Shown one piece after another: positions 24,874-33,344 of a DNA stretch of 64,000 nt. Every line of letters begins with the position of its first letter. Position 1 is the first letter of the stretch. A program made the translations under genes and the position numbers. This stretch comes from Aurantiacibacter gangjinensis (GTDB lineage: Bacteria > Pseudomonadota > Alphaproteobacteria > Sphingomonadales > Sphingomonadaceae), in the NCBI RefSeq assembly GCF_001886695.1, contig NZ_CP018097.1:1569001-1633000 (forward strand), given 5' to 3'. The notes beneath the pieces were generated by a model. That model was given only the letters and a program-made list of their open reading frames with translations. It was not told the DNA's origin and did no database searches.

Positions 24874-25617
24874 TCAGATCCCCGCATACCATTGGTAGCC
24901 GGAACGATCTTCCCAGTAGCCACCTTCGCCGCCCGCGATATCCCGATAATCGGCCACCAATTCTATACCGGTCAGGTATTTGGCGTGCTTGTACCCCAAC
25001 TGCCGTTCGATGCGCAGGCGAAGCGGCGCGCCATTGCGTACGGGCAGCGGTTCACCATTGAGTTCATGCGCGATGATGGTCTGCGGATGATACGCATCAT
25101 CCATGTCGCAGCTCTCGTAATAGTCCTGTCCGTTGAGATTGTCGGCGCAGCGGAAGATGACGTAATTCGCGCCCTTCCGCACACCGGCAGCGTCCAGGAT
25201 GTCGGACAGCTGCGGTCCGGTCCACTCGCCGATCGCGCTCCAGCCTTCCACGCAATCGTGCCGGGTGATCTGGGTGCGCTGGGGCAGGGCGCGTAGCTGG
25301 TCCATCGAAAGCGACAATTCGTTGTCGACCATGCCGGTAACCGTGAATTGCCAATTGGCGAACCCCTCCGCCTCGGCGGAGCGATAGGCATCGGTGTCGA
25401 CATCCTGGCTGCCATTGCCGCGGAAGAATGGCGAGATATCGGCGCGGTTATATTCAGGCGCCATCGGAATGCGCCCGAAAGCGAGGCCGCGATGCAGCCC
25501 GCGGTGCCAGCTTTGCGCGCCGTCCACGATCTTGCCGAACCATCGCGAGTTGCCGATCTCGTTGCAGCCGGCGAGGAATGCAGCGCCTGCCGCGACGAGG
25601 AAATTACGCCTTTGCAT
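24874..25617 (-). CDS. Periplasmic molybdopterin-dependent oxidoreductase (YedY/MsrP-like)
   Basis: It belongs to the sulfite oxidase fold family. The Mo-ligating cysteine is visible in TRHDCVEGWSAIGEW, and the later ADNLNGQDYYESCD and APLRLRIERQLGYK parts fit the molybdopterin domain. The N-terminus MQRRNFLVAAGAAFLAGCNE has twin arginines, a hydrophobic stretch and an LAGC lipobox, so it is probably exported folded by Tat and anchored as a lipoprotein. The 247-residue length fits. It overlaps the end of the upstream cytochrome b gene by 14 bases, suggesting that the cytochrome delivers or accepts its electrons, as MsrQ does for MsrP. Confidence 0.88.
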   Translation of the reverse strand: MQRRNFLVAAGAAFLAGCNEIGNSRWFGKIVDGAQSWHRGLHRGLAFGRIPMAPEYNRADISPFFRGNGSQDVDTDAYRSAEAEGFANWQFTVTGMVDNELSLSMDQLRALPQRTQITRHDCVEGWSAIGEWTGPQLSDILDAAGVRKGANYVIFRCADNLNGQDYYESCDMDDAYHPQTIIAHELNGEPLPVRNGAPLRLRIERQLGYKHAKYLTGIELVADYRDIAGGEGGYWEDRSGYQWYAGI

Positions 25618-26338
25618 TGTCGCCTCCTTCAGCGGCCGCAGGAGAATGCCCTTCAAGCCTGCCGCCCGTAATCATGTCGCGGATCTGACCGATCGGCCCC
25701 GCCAGCAGGACCAGCACGATATGCAGCACGAAAAATCCGAAAAGCAGCCAAGAGGCGATGAAATGGAGGCTTCGTGCACTCTGGCGACCGCCGAACAGTT
25801 CGGTCACCCATGGGAACACGGCTTCCGCACCCGGGCTCATCACCATGCCGGTGAAGATCATCAACGGCAACAGGATGAGGATGACGCCCGCATAGGCGAT
25901 CTTCTGGAGGATGTTGTATTTCCCATCGCCGTGCTCGAAGTTCAGGCGGGCATGCTGCTTGATGTCGGTCCAGATGTTCGACAGCTTCCATTCGCGGCGC
26001 GAGGCGAAGATGTCGCGCTGCATGTGCCGGTTGATGAGAGCGATCACCATGAAGGCGAGCAAGGTGAAGGCGAAGACAAGGCTGAAGACAACATGCCAAT
26101 CCCGCGCCTGTGCCAGGCTGTAGAAGTCGGGGATGGTCGCCCATCCGGGGAAGCGCGGCACTTCCAGCCAAGCGTCGGCGGGGGCGAAACCGTCATCGCC
26201 CCAATAGAGGCGGCGGTGCGCGTTGGAGATGTTCAACCCGCTCATGAAAAGCACGATCAGGCTGACCGCGTTGATCCAGTGCCATATGCGGGTCGAAAGC
26301 GCGTGGCGCTTCGCTGGCCTCGCTGCCCTCTTGCTCAT
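25604..26338 (-). CDS. Cytochrome b561-type membrane electron carrier
   Basis: This 244-residue protein has four to five membrane segments with histidines placed as heme ligands (STRIWHWINAVSLIVLFMSG, ARDWHVVFSLVFAF, LHFIASWLLFGFFVLHIVLV). The type resembles hydrogenase/thiosulfate reductase b subunits. Its start overlaps the upstream reductase stop by 4 bases and its end overlaps the molybdopterin enzyme start, so the three are tightly coupled. It likely connects the quinone pool to the periplasmic molybdenum site. Confidence 0.88.
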   Translation of the reverse strand: MSKRAARPAKRHALSTRIWHWINAVSLIVLFMSGLNISNAHRRLYWGDDGFAPADAWLEVPRFPGWATIPDFYSLAQARDWHVVFSLVFAFTLLAFMVIALINRHMQRDIFASRREWKLSNIWTDIKQHARLNFEHGDGKYNILQKIAYAGVILILLPLMIFTGMVMSPGAEAVFPWVTELFGGRQSARSLHFIASWLLFGFFVLHIVLVLLAGPIGQIRDMITGGRLEGHSPAAAEGGDNAKA

Positions 26339-27096
26339 GGCTGATCCCCTTTGCGTTCGAGGTATATCACATCGCGATCTTGGTCGAGAATGTGCTGGCC
26401 GCTGTCGACAAAGATGCTCTGGCCGCCGGCGAGCGGACCCTCGGCGAGGAACAGCGCGGCATCCGCCACTTCATCCGGGCAGGTTCGGCGTTCCAGCAAG
26501 TTCAGGAGGTGCGAGCGTTCGGCCTCTTCGGCGGTCTGGTCGTGGCTGGGAAGGATGGCACCGGGCGCGAGGGTGTAGACGCGGTCTCCGGTCTCGGTCG
26601 CCATCGCCATCATCCGCGCGGCGATATCGGCGGCGGCCTTGCTCATCGTGTAGCTGAAGAAATCGGGATTGAGGTTGGCTAGCTTCTGGTCGGTCACTTG
26701 GATCACCCGCCGCCCCGCTTTACTGCGGGCGTTGGCTAGAAAAGTCTGCGCCAAGAGGGCGGGGGAGGCGGCGTTTATCTGCATGGAACGGGCATTCGTG
26801 CGCGGATCGAGTGCGGTTACATCGTCGGGCGCAAAGATGGAGGCGGAATTGATGAGGCAGCGCCAGTCATCCAGCCGTCCGGCCAGATCGCGCACCATCG
26901 CCGCCCCGGCATCCGGATCGGAAAGATCGCATTGCGCAGTTTCGGCGCTGGGCAGCTCGGCGGCGAGCGCTTCTGCTGCCTCTGCCGAGCGATTATAGTG
27001 GATGACGACGTGCCATCCGGCCTCGGCAAAGCGCTGCGAGAAAGCCGCACCTAGCCGCTTGGCGCCGCCTGTAACGAGAACTGCCTTTCCGCTCAT
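26335..27096 (-). CDS. Short-chain reductase of the pteridine reductase type
   Basis: This 253-residue Rossmann enzyme shows VLVTGGAKRLGAAFSQRFAE at the cofactor site, NSASIFAPDD, and the catalytic SYTMSKAA (Y-x3-K). The TGGAKRLG motif with KR in the loop, and the NSAS segment, are typical of pteridine reductases (PTR1/FolM), which use NADPH. It might reduce dihydropterins or an unrelated carbonyl. It is translationally coupled to the cytochrome b and molybdopterin genes, an odd link between pterin reduction and a molybdopterin enzyme. Confidence 0.83.
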   Translation of the reverse strand: MSGKAVLVTGGAKRLGAAFSQRFAEAGWHVVIHYNRSAEAAEALAAELPSAETAQCDLSDPDAGAAMVRDLAGRLDDWRCLINSASIFAPDDVTALDPRTNARSMQINAASPALLAQTFLANARSKAGRRVIQVTDQKLANLNPDFFSYTMSKAAADIAARMMAMATETGDRVYTLAPGAILPSHDQTAEEAERSHLLNLLERRTCPDEVADAALFLAEGPLAGGQSIFVDSGQHILDQDRDVIYLERKGDQP

Positions 27097-27133
27097 GTCT
27101 GCACCCTAAGACTATGGACGCGGCTGGCAAGCG

Positions 27134-29428
27134 TCACTCGGTTTCAGGCACCTTCTCGCGCAAATCCGCCAGCCACACGTCGGCCACCGCATCGCTGGGG
27201 GCGCGCCAGTCTCCGCGTGGGGACAGCGCGCCGCCGGCGCTCACTTTCGGACCGTTGGGCATGGCGCTGCGCTTGAACTGGCTGAAAGCGAAGAAGCGCT
27301 GCACGAAATTCTCCAGCCATTTGCGAATTTCAGGTAGGCCGTAGGCATTCATATGCTCGTCGGGAAAGGCATGCGGCCACGAACCGGCCTCGCGATCCTT
27401 CCACGCATGCCAACACAAGAAAGCAATGTGGCTTGGCGTTTGCCCCCAGCGGATCGTGTGGTGCAGGAAAAAGTCGTTCAGTTCGTAGGGGCCGATAATG
27501 CTCTGCGTCGACTGGATATTGCCCGCATCGTCCGCCGGAACGAGTTCGGGGCTGATTTCGGTATCGAGCACCGCATCCAGCGCCTCGTCGCAGGCGGGGT
27601 CGAGTTGGTCGGTCCGCTCGGCCCAGCGGATCAGGTACTGGATCAGCGTCTTGGGCACACCGGAATTGACGCTGTAATGGCTCATCTGGTCGCCCACGCC
27701 ATAGGTGCACCAGCCCAGCGCCAGTTCGGAGAGGTCGCCCGTGCCGATCACGAAACCATCGTGATGGCCCGCAAGGCGGAAGAGGTAATCGGTGCGTAGG
27801 CCCGCCTGCACGTTCTCGAATGTCACGTCGTAATGCGGCTCGCCGTCGGCGAAGGGATGGCCCATATCCTGCAGCATCTGCCGCGCGGCGGGCTTGATGT
27901 CGATCTCCTCCGCAGTGACTTTGAACGCTTTCATCAGCTTCCACGCATTGGACTTGGTATCGTCCGAGGTAGCGAAGCCCGGCATGGTGTAGGCGCGGAT
28001 GGTGGAGCGGGGCAGGTCGAGCCGGTCACAAGCTTTTGCCGCCACGATCAAGGCATGGGTCGAATCCAGCCCGCCGGAAATGCCGATCACAAGCGACTTC
28101 GCGCCCGTTGCCTTTATACGGCGCATCAGCGCGTCGACCTGAATGTTGAACGCCTCGTAGCAATCCTCGTCCAGCTTGTCGGCGCGGTTCGGTACGAAGG
28201 GGAAGCGGCGGATGGGGCGGCGTAGCCCGATATCGCCTGCCGTATAGTGATGCTCGAAGCCGATCGTGCGGAATGTGTCTTCCGGCCGCCCGGCATCCTC
28301 CGCTGCATCGTTGAAAGTCTGCATCCGCATACGCTCGTTGAGGATGCGGCGCGTATCGATATCGGTCACGCACAATTCGGGCTCGAGGTCGAAGCGCACG
28401 CTTTCAATTAACAGGTCGCCCAGTTCGTAAACCATGCCCTGGCCATCCCAGCTGAGATCGGTGGTGCTCTCGCCAAAGCCACTGGCGGAATAGGCGTAGG
28501 CGCAGACCGACCGGCTGGATGTCGCGCGGCTGAGCAGATGCCGCTCATCCGATTTGCCGATAGTGATATTGCTGGCGGAAAGGTTGAGGATTATCGTCGC
28601 ACCGGCAAGCGCCGCCATGGTCGAAGGCTGGGTCGGGCTCCAGAAGTCCTCGCAAATCTCGATACCGAAGGTGAAGCCGGGCGGATTGGTGGCGGAGAAG
28701 ATCAGGTCCGTACCGAACGGGATTTCCGCGCCGTTCACGGGCAGCCAGAGATCCTGGCAATTATTGCCGCGGGCGAACCAGCGCTTTTCGTAGAATTCGC
28801 GGTAATTGGGAAGGTAGCTCTTGGGCACGGCGCCAAGCACTTCGCCATGGGCGATCACCACGGCGCAATTGTAGATGCGCCCGTTGCGGCGGAGCGGCGC
28901 TCCGATGACGAGCACAGGATCGAGCATTTCGGTGCCTTGCCGGATCACCTCGATCTGCGCCTCGACAGCATCGAGCAAGGCGGCCTGAATGTGCAGGTCG
29001 TCGATCGCGTAGGATGACAGGCATAATTCCGGGTAAAGCAGCAGGTCGACATTCGCCTCATGCGCCATCTCCGCCTGCTCGATAATGCCCCTTGCATTGT
29101 AGGCCACATCGGCGGTGCGGGTGGTCGGCGTGCTGGTCGCGACCCGCACGAAGCCGTGGCTGTGCATGTCAAAAAAGTCGTATTCGGCTGCGCTCATATC
29201 GGATGGGCTTTCGGCAGGTTCGAGGAAATCGGCAGGCTGGCAGATGCCAAGGTCGGAAAGGCGTTTCTGGGTGGCGGCGCGGGGCACCTTGCCCTTGGCT
29301 TCCCAGCCATAGACCGTCCGGCTGGGCCACGGTTCCGGCTTGCCATATTGCGCGCCGAACTCCGCAGCGCTCAGCGGCGGATCATGCGCCTCTCGCCATT
29401 TGCGGATTTTCTGCCCGGCCCGATGCAT
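27134..29428 (-). CDS. nadE: Glutamine-dependent NAD+ synthetase fused to an N-terminal HTH domain
   Basis: The last step of NAD synthesis: amidation of nicotinate adenine dinucleotide with glutamine nitrogen. The nitrilase-type amidase domain (about residues 90-400, with VDLLLYPELCLSSYAID and FGIEICEDFW) is followed by the synthetase domain with the ATP PP-loop VIGISGGLDSTHALI. Before them, residues 1-70 form an extra HTH-like unit (IRKWREAHDPPLSAAEFGAQ, WPSRTVYGWEAKGKVPRAAT) with no stop in between. The usual NadE start would be MSAAEYDFFDMHSHGF (29197), but it lacks a ribosome site. The ATG at 29428 follows a perfect palindrome, which suggests autoregulation. The fusion could also be two overlapping translation units. 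Confidence 0.88.
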   Translation of the reverse strand: MHRAGQKIRKWREAHDPPLSAAEFGAQYGKPEPWPSRTVYGWEAKGKVPRAATQKRLSDLGICQPADFLEPAESPSDMSAAEYDFFDMHSHGFVRVATSTPTTRTADVAYNARGIIEQAEMAHEANVDLLLYPELCLSSYAIDDLHIQAALLDAVEAQIEVIRQGTEMLDPVLVIGAPLRRNGRIYNCAVVIAHGEVLGAVPKSYLPNYREFYEKRWFARGNNCQDLWLPVNGAEIPFGTDLIFSATNPPGFTFGIEICEDFWSPTQPSTMAALAGATIILNLSASNITIGKSDERHLLSRATSSRSVCAYAYSASGFGESTTDLSWDGQGMVYELGDLLIESVRFDLEPELCVTDIDTRRILNERMRMQTFNDAAEDAGRPEDTFRTIGFEHHYTAGDIGLRRPIRRFPFVPNRADKLDEDCYEAFNIQVDALMRRIKATGAKSLVIGISGGLDSTHALIVAAKACDRLDLPRSTIRAYTMPGFATSDDTKSNAWKLMKAFKVTAEEIDIKPAARQMLQDMGHPFADGEPHYDVTFENVQAGLRTDYLFRLAGHHDGFVIGTGDLSELALGWCTYGVGDQMSHYSVNSGVPKTLIQYLIRWAERTDQLDPACDEALDAVLDTEISPELVPADDAGNIQSTQSIIGPYELNDFFLHHTIRWGQTPSHIAFLCWHAWKDREAGSWPHAFPDEHMNAYGLPEIRKWLENFVQRFFAFSQFKRSAMPNGPKVSAGGALSPRGDWRAPSDAVADVWLADLREKVPETE

Positions 29429-29437
29429 ACACAACCG

Positions 29438-29454
29438 GTATCCTGAAAGGATAC
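29438..29454 (-). promoter_or_regulatory. Palindromic operator candidate before HTH-nadE
   Basis: GTATCC-N5-GGATAC is a perfect inverted repeat ending 9 bases before the ATG of the HTH-NadE gene. The half-site TATCC/GGATA matches that of HipB-type Xre regulators (TATCC-N8-GGATA), though with shorter spacing. The position fits self-repression by the HTH domain. Confidence 0.6.
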
Positions 29455-29472
29455 GCTGTGCAATGCGCGCAA

Positions 29473-29510
29473 AGAAAAAGCGCCGCCGCTTAGTATGAGC
29501 GACGGCGCTT
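29473..29510 (-). terminator. Terminator of the glycine-zipper protein gene
   Basis: On the minus strand AAGCGCCGTCG and CGGCGGCGCTT pair around a short loop and are followed by TTTTTCTTT. It lies directly after the stop of the 29535-29966 gene. Confidence 0.8.
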
Positions 29511-29534
29511 CGAAACCTTAGCTGACGTCAGCGA

Positions 29535-29966
29535 TTACCGGCAACGGGCAGAGCCGCGGTCGATCTCGCGGCCCAAGACGGCGCCTAGCGCAGCGCCGAG
29601 GAGTGTGCCGACCGTACGGTCACCACGAGTGTCGATGGCCCGACCTACCAGCGCGCCGCCGGCGGCGCCGATAATCAGGCCCGTAGTGCCATTGCCGCGC
29701 TCGCAATAATAGCGACCGTCACGGCCCTGCCACACGCGATCTCCGCGATGCACACGGCGCGGTTCGATATATCGGCCATACCGGTCATATTCGCGATAGC
29801 GACGGTCGCCGCGGCGATACCGGCGATCATCGTCGTCCCAGTCATCGAAATGATACTCGCTCATTTCGTAGGGCACTGCCGACATGGGCATATCCAGCGC
29901 CATGGCAGGAGCGGCAGGGAGCGCCAGGGTGCTGGCGGCGGCGAGGGCAAGCATTGTCTTTTTCAT
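29535..29966 (-). CDS. Glycine-zipper surface antigen-like protein (17 kDa antigen type)
   Basis: This 143-residue exported protein has a clear signal peptide (MLALAAASTLALPAAPAMAL). The middle is rich in Asp, Arg and Tyr (DDWDDDDRRYRRGDRRYREY). The C-terminus has two glycine-zipper helices (LIIGAAGGALVGRAID and VGTLLGAALGAVLGREIDRG) as in the Rickettsia 17 kDa antigen family. It probably sits in the outer membrane and may stabilise the envelope. Strong terminator downstream; single gene. Confidence 0.85.
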   Translation of the reverse strand: MKKTMLALAAASTLALPAAPAMALDMPMSAVPYEMSEYHFDDWDDDDRRYRRGDRRYREYDRYGRYIEPRRVHRGDRVWQGRDGRYYCERGNGTTGLIIGAAGGALVGRAIDTRGDRTVGTLLGAALGAVLGREIDRGSARCR

Positions 29967-30215
29967 CGCTATGAACCTTTCGAGTCGAGTACCGGCTGGG
30001 TCGGTTCACGCAACATTGTTCAGCTTCGCCCAACCTCAGATGAACGGCGGGTTGTAATCGACTCAAAGGGACGAGCCGTTATCTTGCTGCGACAAAGCGC
30101 ATGTTGCGGTTTCATCACGCTCTTGCGCTTTGACGGATCGCAGGGCGAACATCGCTTTGCGATCACTGCCTTATGTGCTCCAGTGTCGGAGAGAGATCGA
30201 ACAGGAGGGACGTAG

Positions 30216-30737
30216 ATGAAGAGACTTGTTACAGCCGTCGTGAGCGCCGCATTGCTGGCGAGTCCGGCCGCGGCTCAGGATATTACCGGCTTCGACAATG
30301 AGGCATCGCGCGACATGCGGGCCATGGTCGGCGTTACCATTCCATTGGGCGGACGCACCCAGCACGGCGAAAGCGAGCCGCGCTTCGATTTGCGGTTCGA
30401 AACCGGTGAAAGCGATTGGCACAGCCGCGCGCAGGCGCAGGCCAATCCGCTGCTCGATCATCGCCAAGAACTCCGGCAGGGCACCATCTCGCTGACCTTC
30501 GAGGACAATCCCCGTTTCCTGATCAACGGCACCAGCCTCGTGCCCCAGTCAACCGTGCTCGCAAGCCAGGATGAACCGCTCGGTTCGGGTGACGGCCCCA
30601 ATGGCGGCGATGAACCGAATGAGCCCGATGCTGTCGATCACATCGCCCGCGGTGCCTTGTTCGCAGGCGTGGCCGTGGCCACCGGCGTGGCCGCCATCGT
30701 TGCCGCTTTCGCACTTTCGGATAACGACGAAAACTAG
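30216..30737 (+). CDS. Exported protein with C-terminal membrane segment, unknown
   Basis: I do not recognise this 173-residue protein. It has a signal peptide ([19 protein letters not shown]), a beta-rich middle ([42 protein letters not shown]), an acidic Gly/Pro/Asn linker and a C-terminal hydrophobic segment ([20 protein letters not shown]). The start follows a strong ribosome site (CAGGAGGG). Its stop overlaps that of the convergent rlmN gene in a shared CTAG. Confidence 0.75.
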   Translation: MKRLVTAVVSAALLASPAAAQDITGFDNEASRDMRAMVGVTIPLGGRTQHGESEPRFDLRFETGESDWHSRAQAQANPLLDHRQELRQGTISLTFEDNPRFLINGTSLVPQSTVLASQDEPLGSGDGPNGGDEPNEPDAVDHIARGALFAGVAVATGVAAIVAAFALSDNDEN

Positions 30738-31975
30738 GCGCTTTCGGCTGCTTCCGCCGCCTCGCGGTCCAGCTGGGCGCGGCTTTTCTTTTCGGCGGCC
30801 GTTTTCAGCTGGCCGCATGCCGCGTCGATATCGCGGCCGCGCGGGGTGCGCACCGGCGCGCTGATGCCGCCTTCGAACACGATGTCGGAAAACGCTTTGA
30901 TCCGCTCCGGCGTCGAGCATTCGTAAGCCGCACCCGGCCACGGGTTGAACGGGATCAGATTTACCTTGGCGGGCAGTTTGTAGGCCTTCAGCAGGCGGAC
31001 GAGTTCGCGCGCGTGTTCATCGCTGTCGTTCTTGTCCTTCAGCATCACGTATTCGAAAGTGATCCGCCGCGCATTGCTGGCACCGGGATAATCGGCACAG
31101 GCCTGCAGCAATTCCTCGATGCCGTACTTTTTGTTGATCGGCACGATTTCGTCGCGGATGTCCTTGGTGACGGCGTGCAGCGATACGGCAAGGTTCACGC
31201 CGATCTCCTCGCCGCAGCGCTCCATGGCCGGGACCACGCCGCTGGTGGAAAGTGTGATACGGCGCTTGGAGAGCGCCAGTCCGTCGCCATCCATCACCAA
31301 CTGCAGCGCATCGCGGACATTGTCGAAGTTGTAGAGCGGTTCGCCCATGCCCATCATCACGATGTTGGTCAGCAGGCGGCCATCGGCGGTATATTCCGCC
31401 TCGCTCTCTTCCTCGGCGAAATCCATCTTGCCTTTCGGCCATTCGCCCAGCGCATCGCGCGCCAGCATGACCTGGCCGACTATTTCGCCCGGGGTGAGGT
31501 TGCGCACAAGGCGCATGGTGCCGGTGTGGCAGAAGCGGCAATTGAGCGTGCAGCCGACCTGGCTGGATACGCACAGCGTGCCGCGATCGGCATCGGGGAT
31601 GAAGACCATCTCGAAATCATGGCCGTCCGCCGTGCGCAGCAGCCATTTGCGTGTGCCGTCAGTGCTGTGCTGCGCTTCGACCACGTCGGGCCGACCGATC
31701 ACGAACCGCTCTGCCAGCCACGGTCGCATGGTCTTGGCGATATCGGTCATCGCCTCGAAATCCGTCACGCCCCGATGATAGAGCCAGTGAAACACCTGCT
31801 TCGCACGCAGCTTGGCCTGACGATTGTCGAGGCCGGCACCTTCGAACAGGGTCGCGATATCCTTCTTGGGTAGGCCGATCAGGTCCACGCGCCCATCCTC
31901 GCGCGGCGTGATGTCACGCGCGACGGGAACCGGGTCTACCTGCCCGGGAATGCTCATCAGTGTCGTATCGGCCAT
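30734..31975 (-). CDS. rlmN: 23S rRNA A2503 / tRNA A37 C2-methyltransferase RlmN
   Basis: This radical SAM methyltransferase modifies 23S rRNA A2503 and some tRNAs at A37. The iron-sulfur cluster motif C-x3-C-x2-C appears as [31 protein letters not shown] and [16 protein letters not shown] are family segments. The resolving cysteine is likely that in YECSTPERI or DAACGQL near the C-terminus. The start was set at [12 protein letters not shown]; eight more upstream codons are open. The product is 413 residues with an extended C-terminal tail rich in Arg and Ala. Confidence 0.95.
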   Translation of the reverse strand: MADTTLMSIPGQVDPVPVARDITPREDGRVDLIGLPKKDIATLFEGAGLDNRQAKLRAKQVFHWLYHRGVTDFEAMTDIAKTMRPWLAERFVIGRPDVVEAQHSTDGTRKWLLRTADGHDFEMVFIPDADRGTLCVSSQVGCTLNCRFCHTGTMRLVRNLTPGEIVGQVMLARDALGEWPKGKMDFAEEESEAEYTADGRLLTNIVMMGMGEPLYNFDNVRDALQLVMDGDGLALSKRRITLSTSGVVPAMERCGEEIGVNLAVSLHAVTKDIRDEIVPINKKYGIEELLQACADYPGASNARRITFEYVMLKDKNDSDEHARELVRLLKAYKLPAKVNLIPFNPWPGAAYECSTPERIKAFSDIVFEGGISAPVRTPRGRDIDAACGQLKTAAEKKSRAQLDREAAEAAESA

Positions 31976-32011
31976 GGGAGGCGCGCATATAGGGCGCAAA
32001 TGGCGCTTTGC

Positions 32012-32509
32012 CTAGCGTTGCCGTGCGCAGCCTACGCTCGCGGCATCCATGGCAGTGGCCGCGCCTTGCAGGCTGTAGCGATCGGTAAAGCGGTTTCCGC
32101 GATTGTCCGTGGCGGAGATGCTCATCCTACTGCCTGCCCTGAAGGCTGCGACGATGGCGGCATCATCCTGCGGGCCTGTCGCCCATGCATCATTGCCGCC
32201 GCCCGTCAGATCGAAGCGCTGCCCGCCAATGGCGAGGCGCAGGCGCGGGTTGGAGGACAGGTTGCGGCTGAGATTGAAATGCACCTGTCCGCGCACCTGC
32301 CGATCCGGCCATGTGCCTACCGTTGCGAACGGCTGGTGATCGCGGCGGCTTTGCGAGGGCTGCGCGGCGGCAATCGCATAGCACCGCGGCACTTGGGAAT
32401 CGCGAAATGCGCCCCAGTCGCCGAACACGCCAAGGCTGTCGCGAATGTTGGTCGGCGCCGCAGCGGTGGCGAGAATGGCCGTCGCGGCGAGGAGGGAAAA
32501 AGCATGCAT
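32012..32509 (-). CDS. IalB-like exported protein
   Basis: This 165-residue protein starts with a signal peptide (MHAFSLLAATAILATAAAP). The mature part GVFGDWGAFRDSQVPRCYAI resembles the invasion-associated locus B family (a WGAF segment before a conserved cysteine, and a second cysteine at the end, VGCARQR). It should be periplasmic and disulfide-bonded. The frame is open further upstream (to 32662), but that part lacks a signal and is rejected. The role is unknown in non-pathogens. Confidence 0.72.
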   Translation of the reverse strand: MHAFSLLAATAILATAAAPTNIRDSLGVFGDWGAFRDSQVPRCYAIAAAQPSQSRRDHQPFATVGTWPDRQVRGQVHFNLSRNLSSNPRLRLAIGGQRFDLTGGGNDAWATGPQDDAAIVAAFRAGSRMSISATDNRGNRFTDRYSLQGAATAMDAASVGCARQR

Positions 32510-32592
32510 CGCGGCCCTGATAATCCCCCCATCGCGCGCCGTCAAAATCGGACGCGATCCGTCCGGTTTTTCTGGCGTTTCAAGCGGATTTA

Positions 32593-32608
32593 TGCCATAT
32601 AAATGGCA
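32593..32608 (+). promoter_or_regulatory. Palindrome upstream of the YqiJ-flotillin operon
   Basis: TGCCAT-ATAA-ATGGCA is a perfect 6-bp inverted repeat with an AT-rich centre, about 75 bases before the first gene. It could be an operator, or part of the promoter itself. By-eye evidence only. Confidence 0.4.
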
Positions 32609-32682
32609 ACGGAGGGGACCCCGAAAACTGAGGACCCATAAGAGAGGACGCCAGCGGCGCAAGCCGGTTGGTGCGCGATGGA

Positions 32683-33318
32683 ATGAGCCTGCTTGCCGAC
32701 TATAATTTGCCCTTTGTGATAGCCATGGGCCTGATGGTCCTTGCGCTGGTCTTGCAGCTGGTTGGCCTCGGCGATTTCGATGTCGGCGGCGATGTCGATG
32801 TCGATGCCGGTTTGGAAGTCGGGGATGCGACCTCCACCGGTATCGGCGGCGCGCTGCTCACCCTGCTGGGGCTGGGCAAGGTGCCGCTGATGGTGTGGCT
32901 GATGGTCTTCCTGCTGCTCTTTACCGTGATCGGAATGAGCATCCAGGCGCTGACCGGAGACCTGATCGGCGGCCCGCTCTATCCATGGCTGGCGGCACTG
33001 TTTGCAGGAGGCGCGAGCCTTCCCGCGACGGCCATTGCAACCCGCCCGCTGGCGCGACTGATGCCGCAGGACGAAACCACTGCCGTCGGGCTGGACAGCC
33101 TTGTCGGGCGGCGCGGCAAGGTCTCCACCGGCAAGGCGCTGCGCGGCTCGCCCGCCCGCACCACGGTGCGCGACCGCCACGGCCATGCCCACCACGTCAT
33201 GCTGGAGCCGCACGAGGATGCCAGCGAAATCCACGAAGGCGACGAGGTCCTGCTCGTTCGCCGCGAGGGACAGACATTCTTCGGGGTGCCCTTGGCAGAG
33301 CGCAAGCTCGCACCCTGA
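32683..33318 (+). CDS. YqiJ-like membrane protein with OB-type C-terminal domain
   Basis: This 211-residue protein has an N-terminal membrane segment (NLPFVIAMGLMVLALVLQLV), an Asp-rich loop (FDVGGDVDVDAGLEVGD), further segments (GALLTLLGLGKVPLMVWLMV and neighbours) and a soluble C-terminus (LDSLVGRRGKV...EVLLVRREGQTFFGVPL) similar to the NfeD/OB fold. It precedes a flotillin gene by 26 bases, the conserved YqiJ-YqiK arrangement. NfeD-type proteins are thought to work with flotillins in membrane microdomains. The start at ATG 32683 was preferred over an upstream GTG. Confidence 0.85.
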   Translation: MSLLADYNLPFVIAMGLMVLALVLQLVGLGDFDVGGDVDVDAGLEVGDATSTGIGGALLTLLGLGKVPLMVWLMVFLLLFTVIGMSIQALTGDLIGGPLYPWLAALFAGGASLPATAIATRPLARLMPQDETTAVGLDSLVGRRGKVSTGKALRGSPARTTVRDRHGHAHHVMLEPHEDASEIHEGDEVLLVRREGQTFFGVPLAERKLAP

Positions 33319-33344
33319 CAACAGTTCAACAATAAGGAGAGAAT

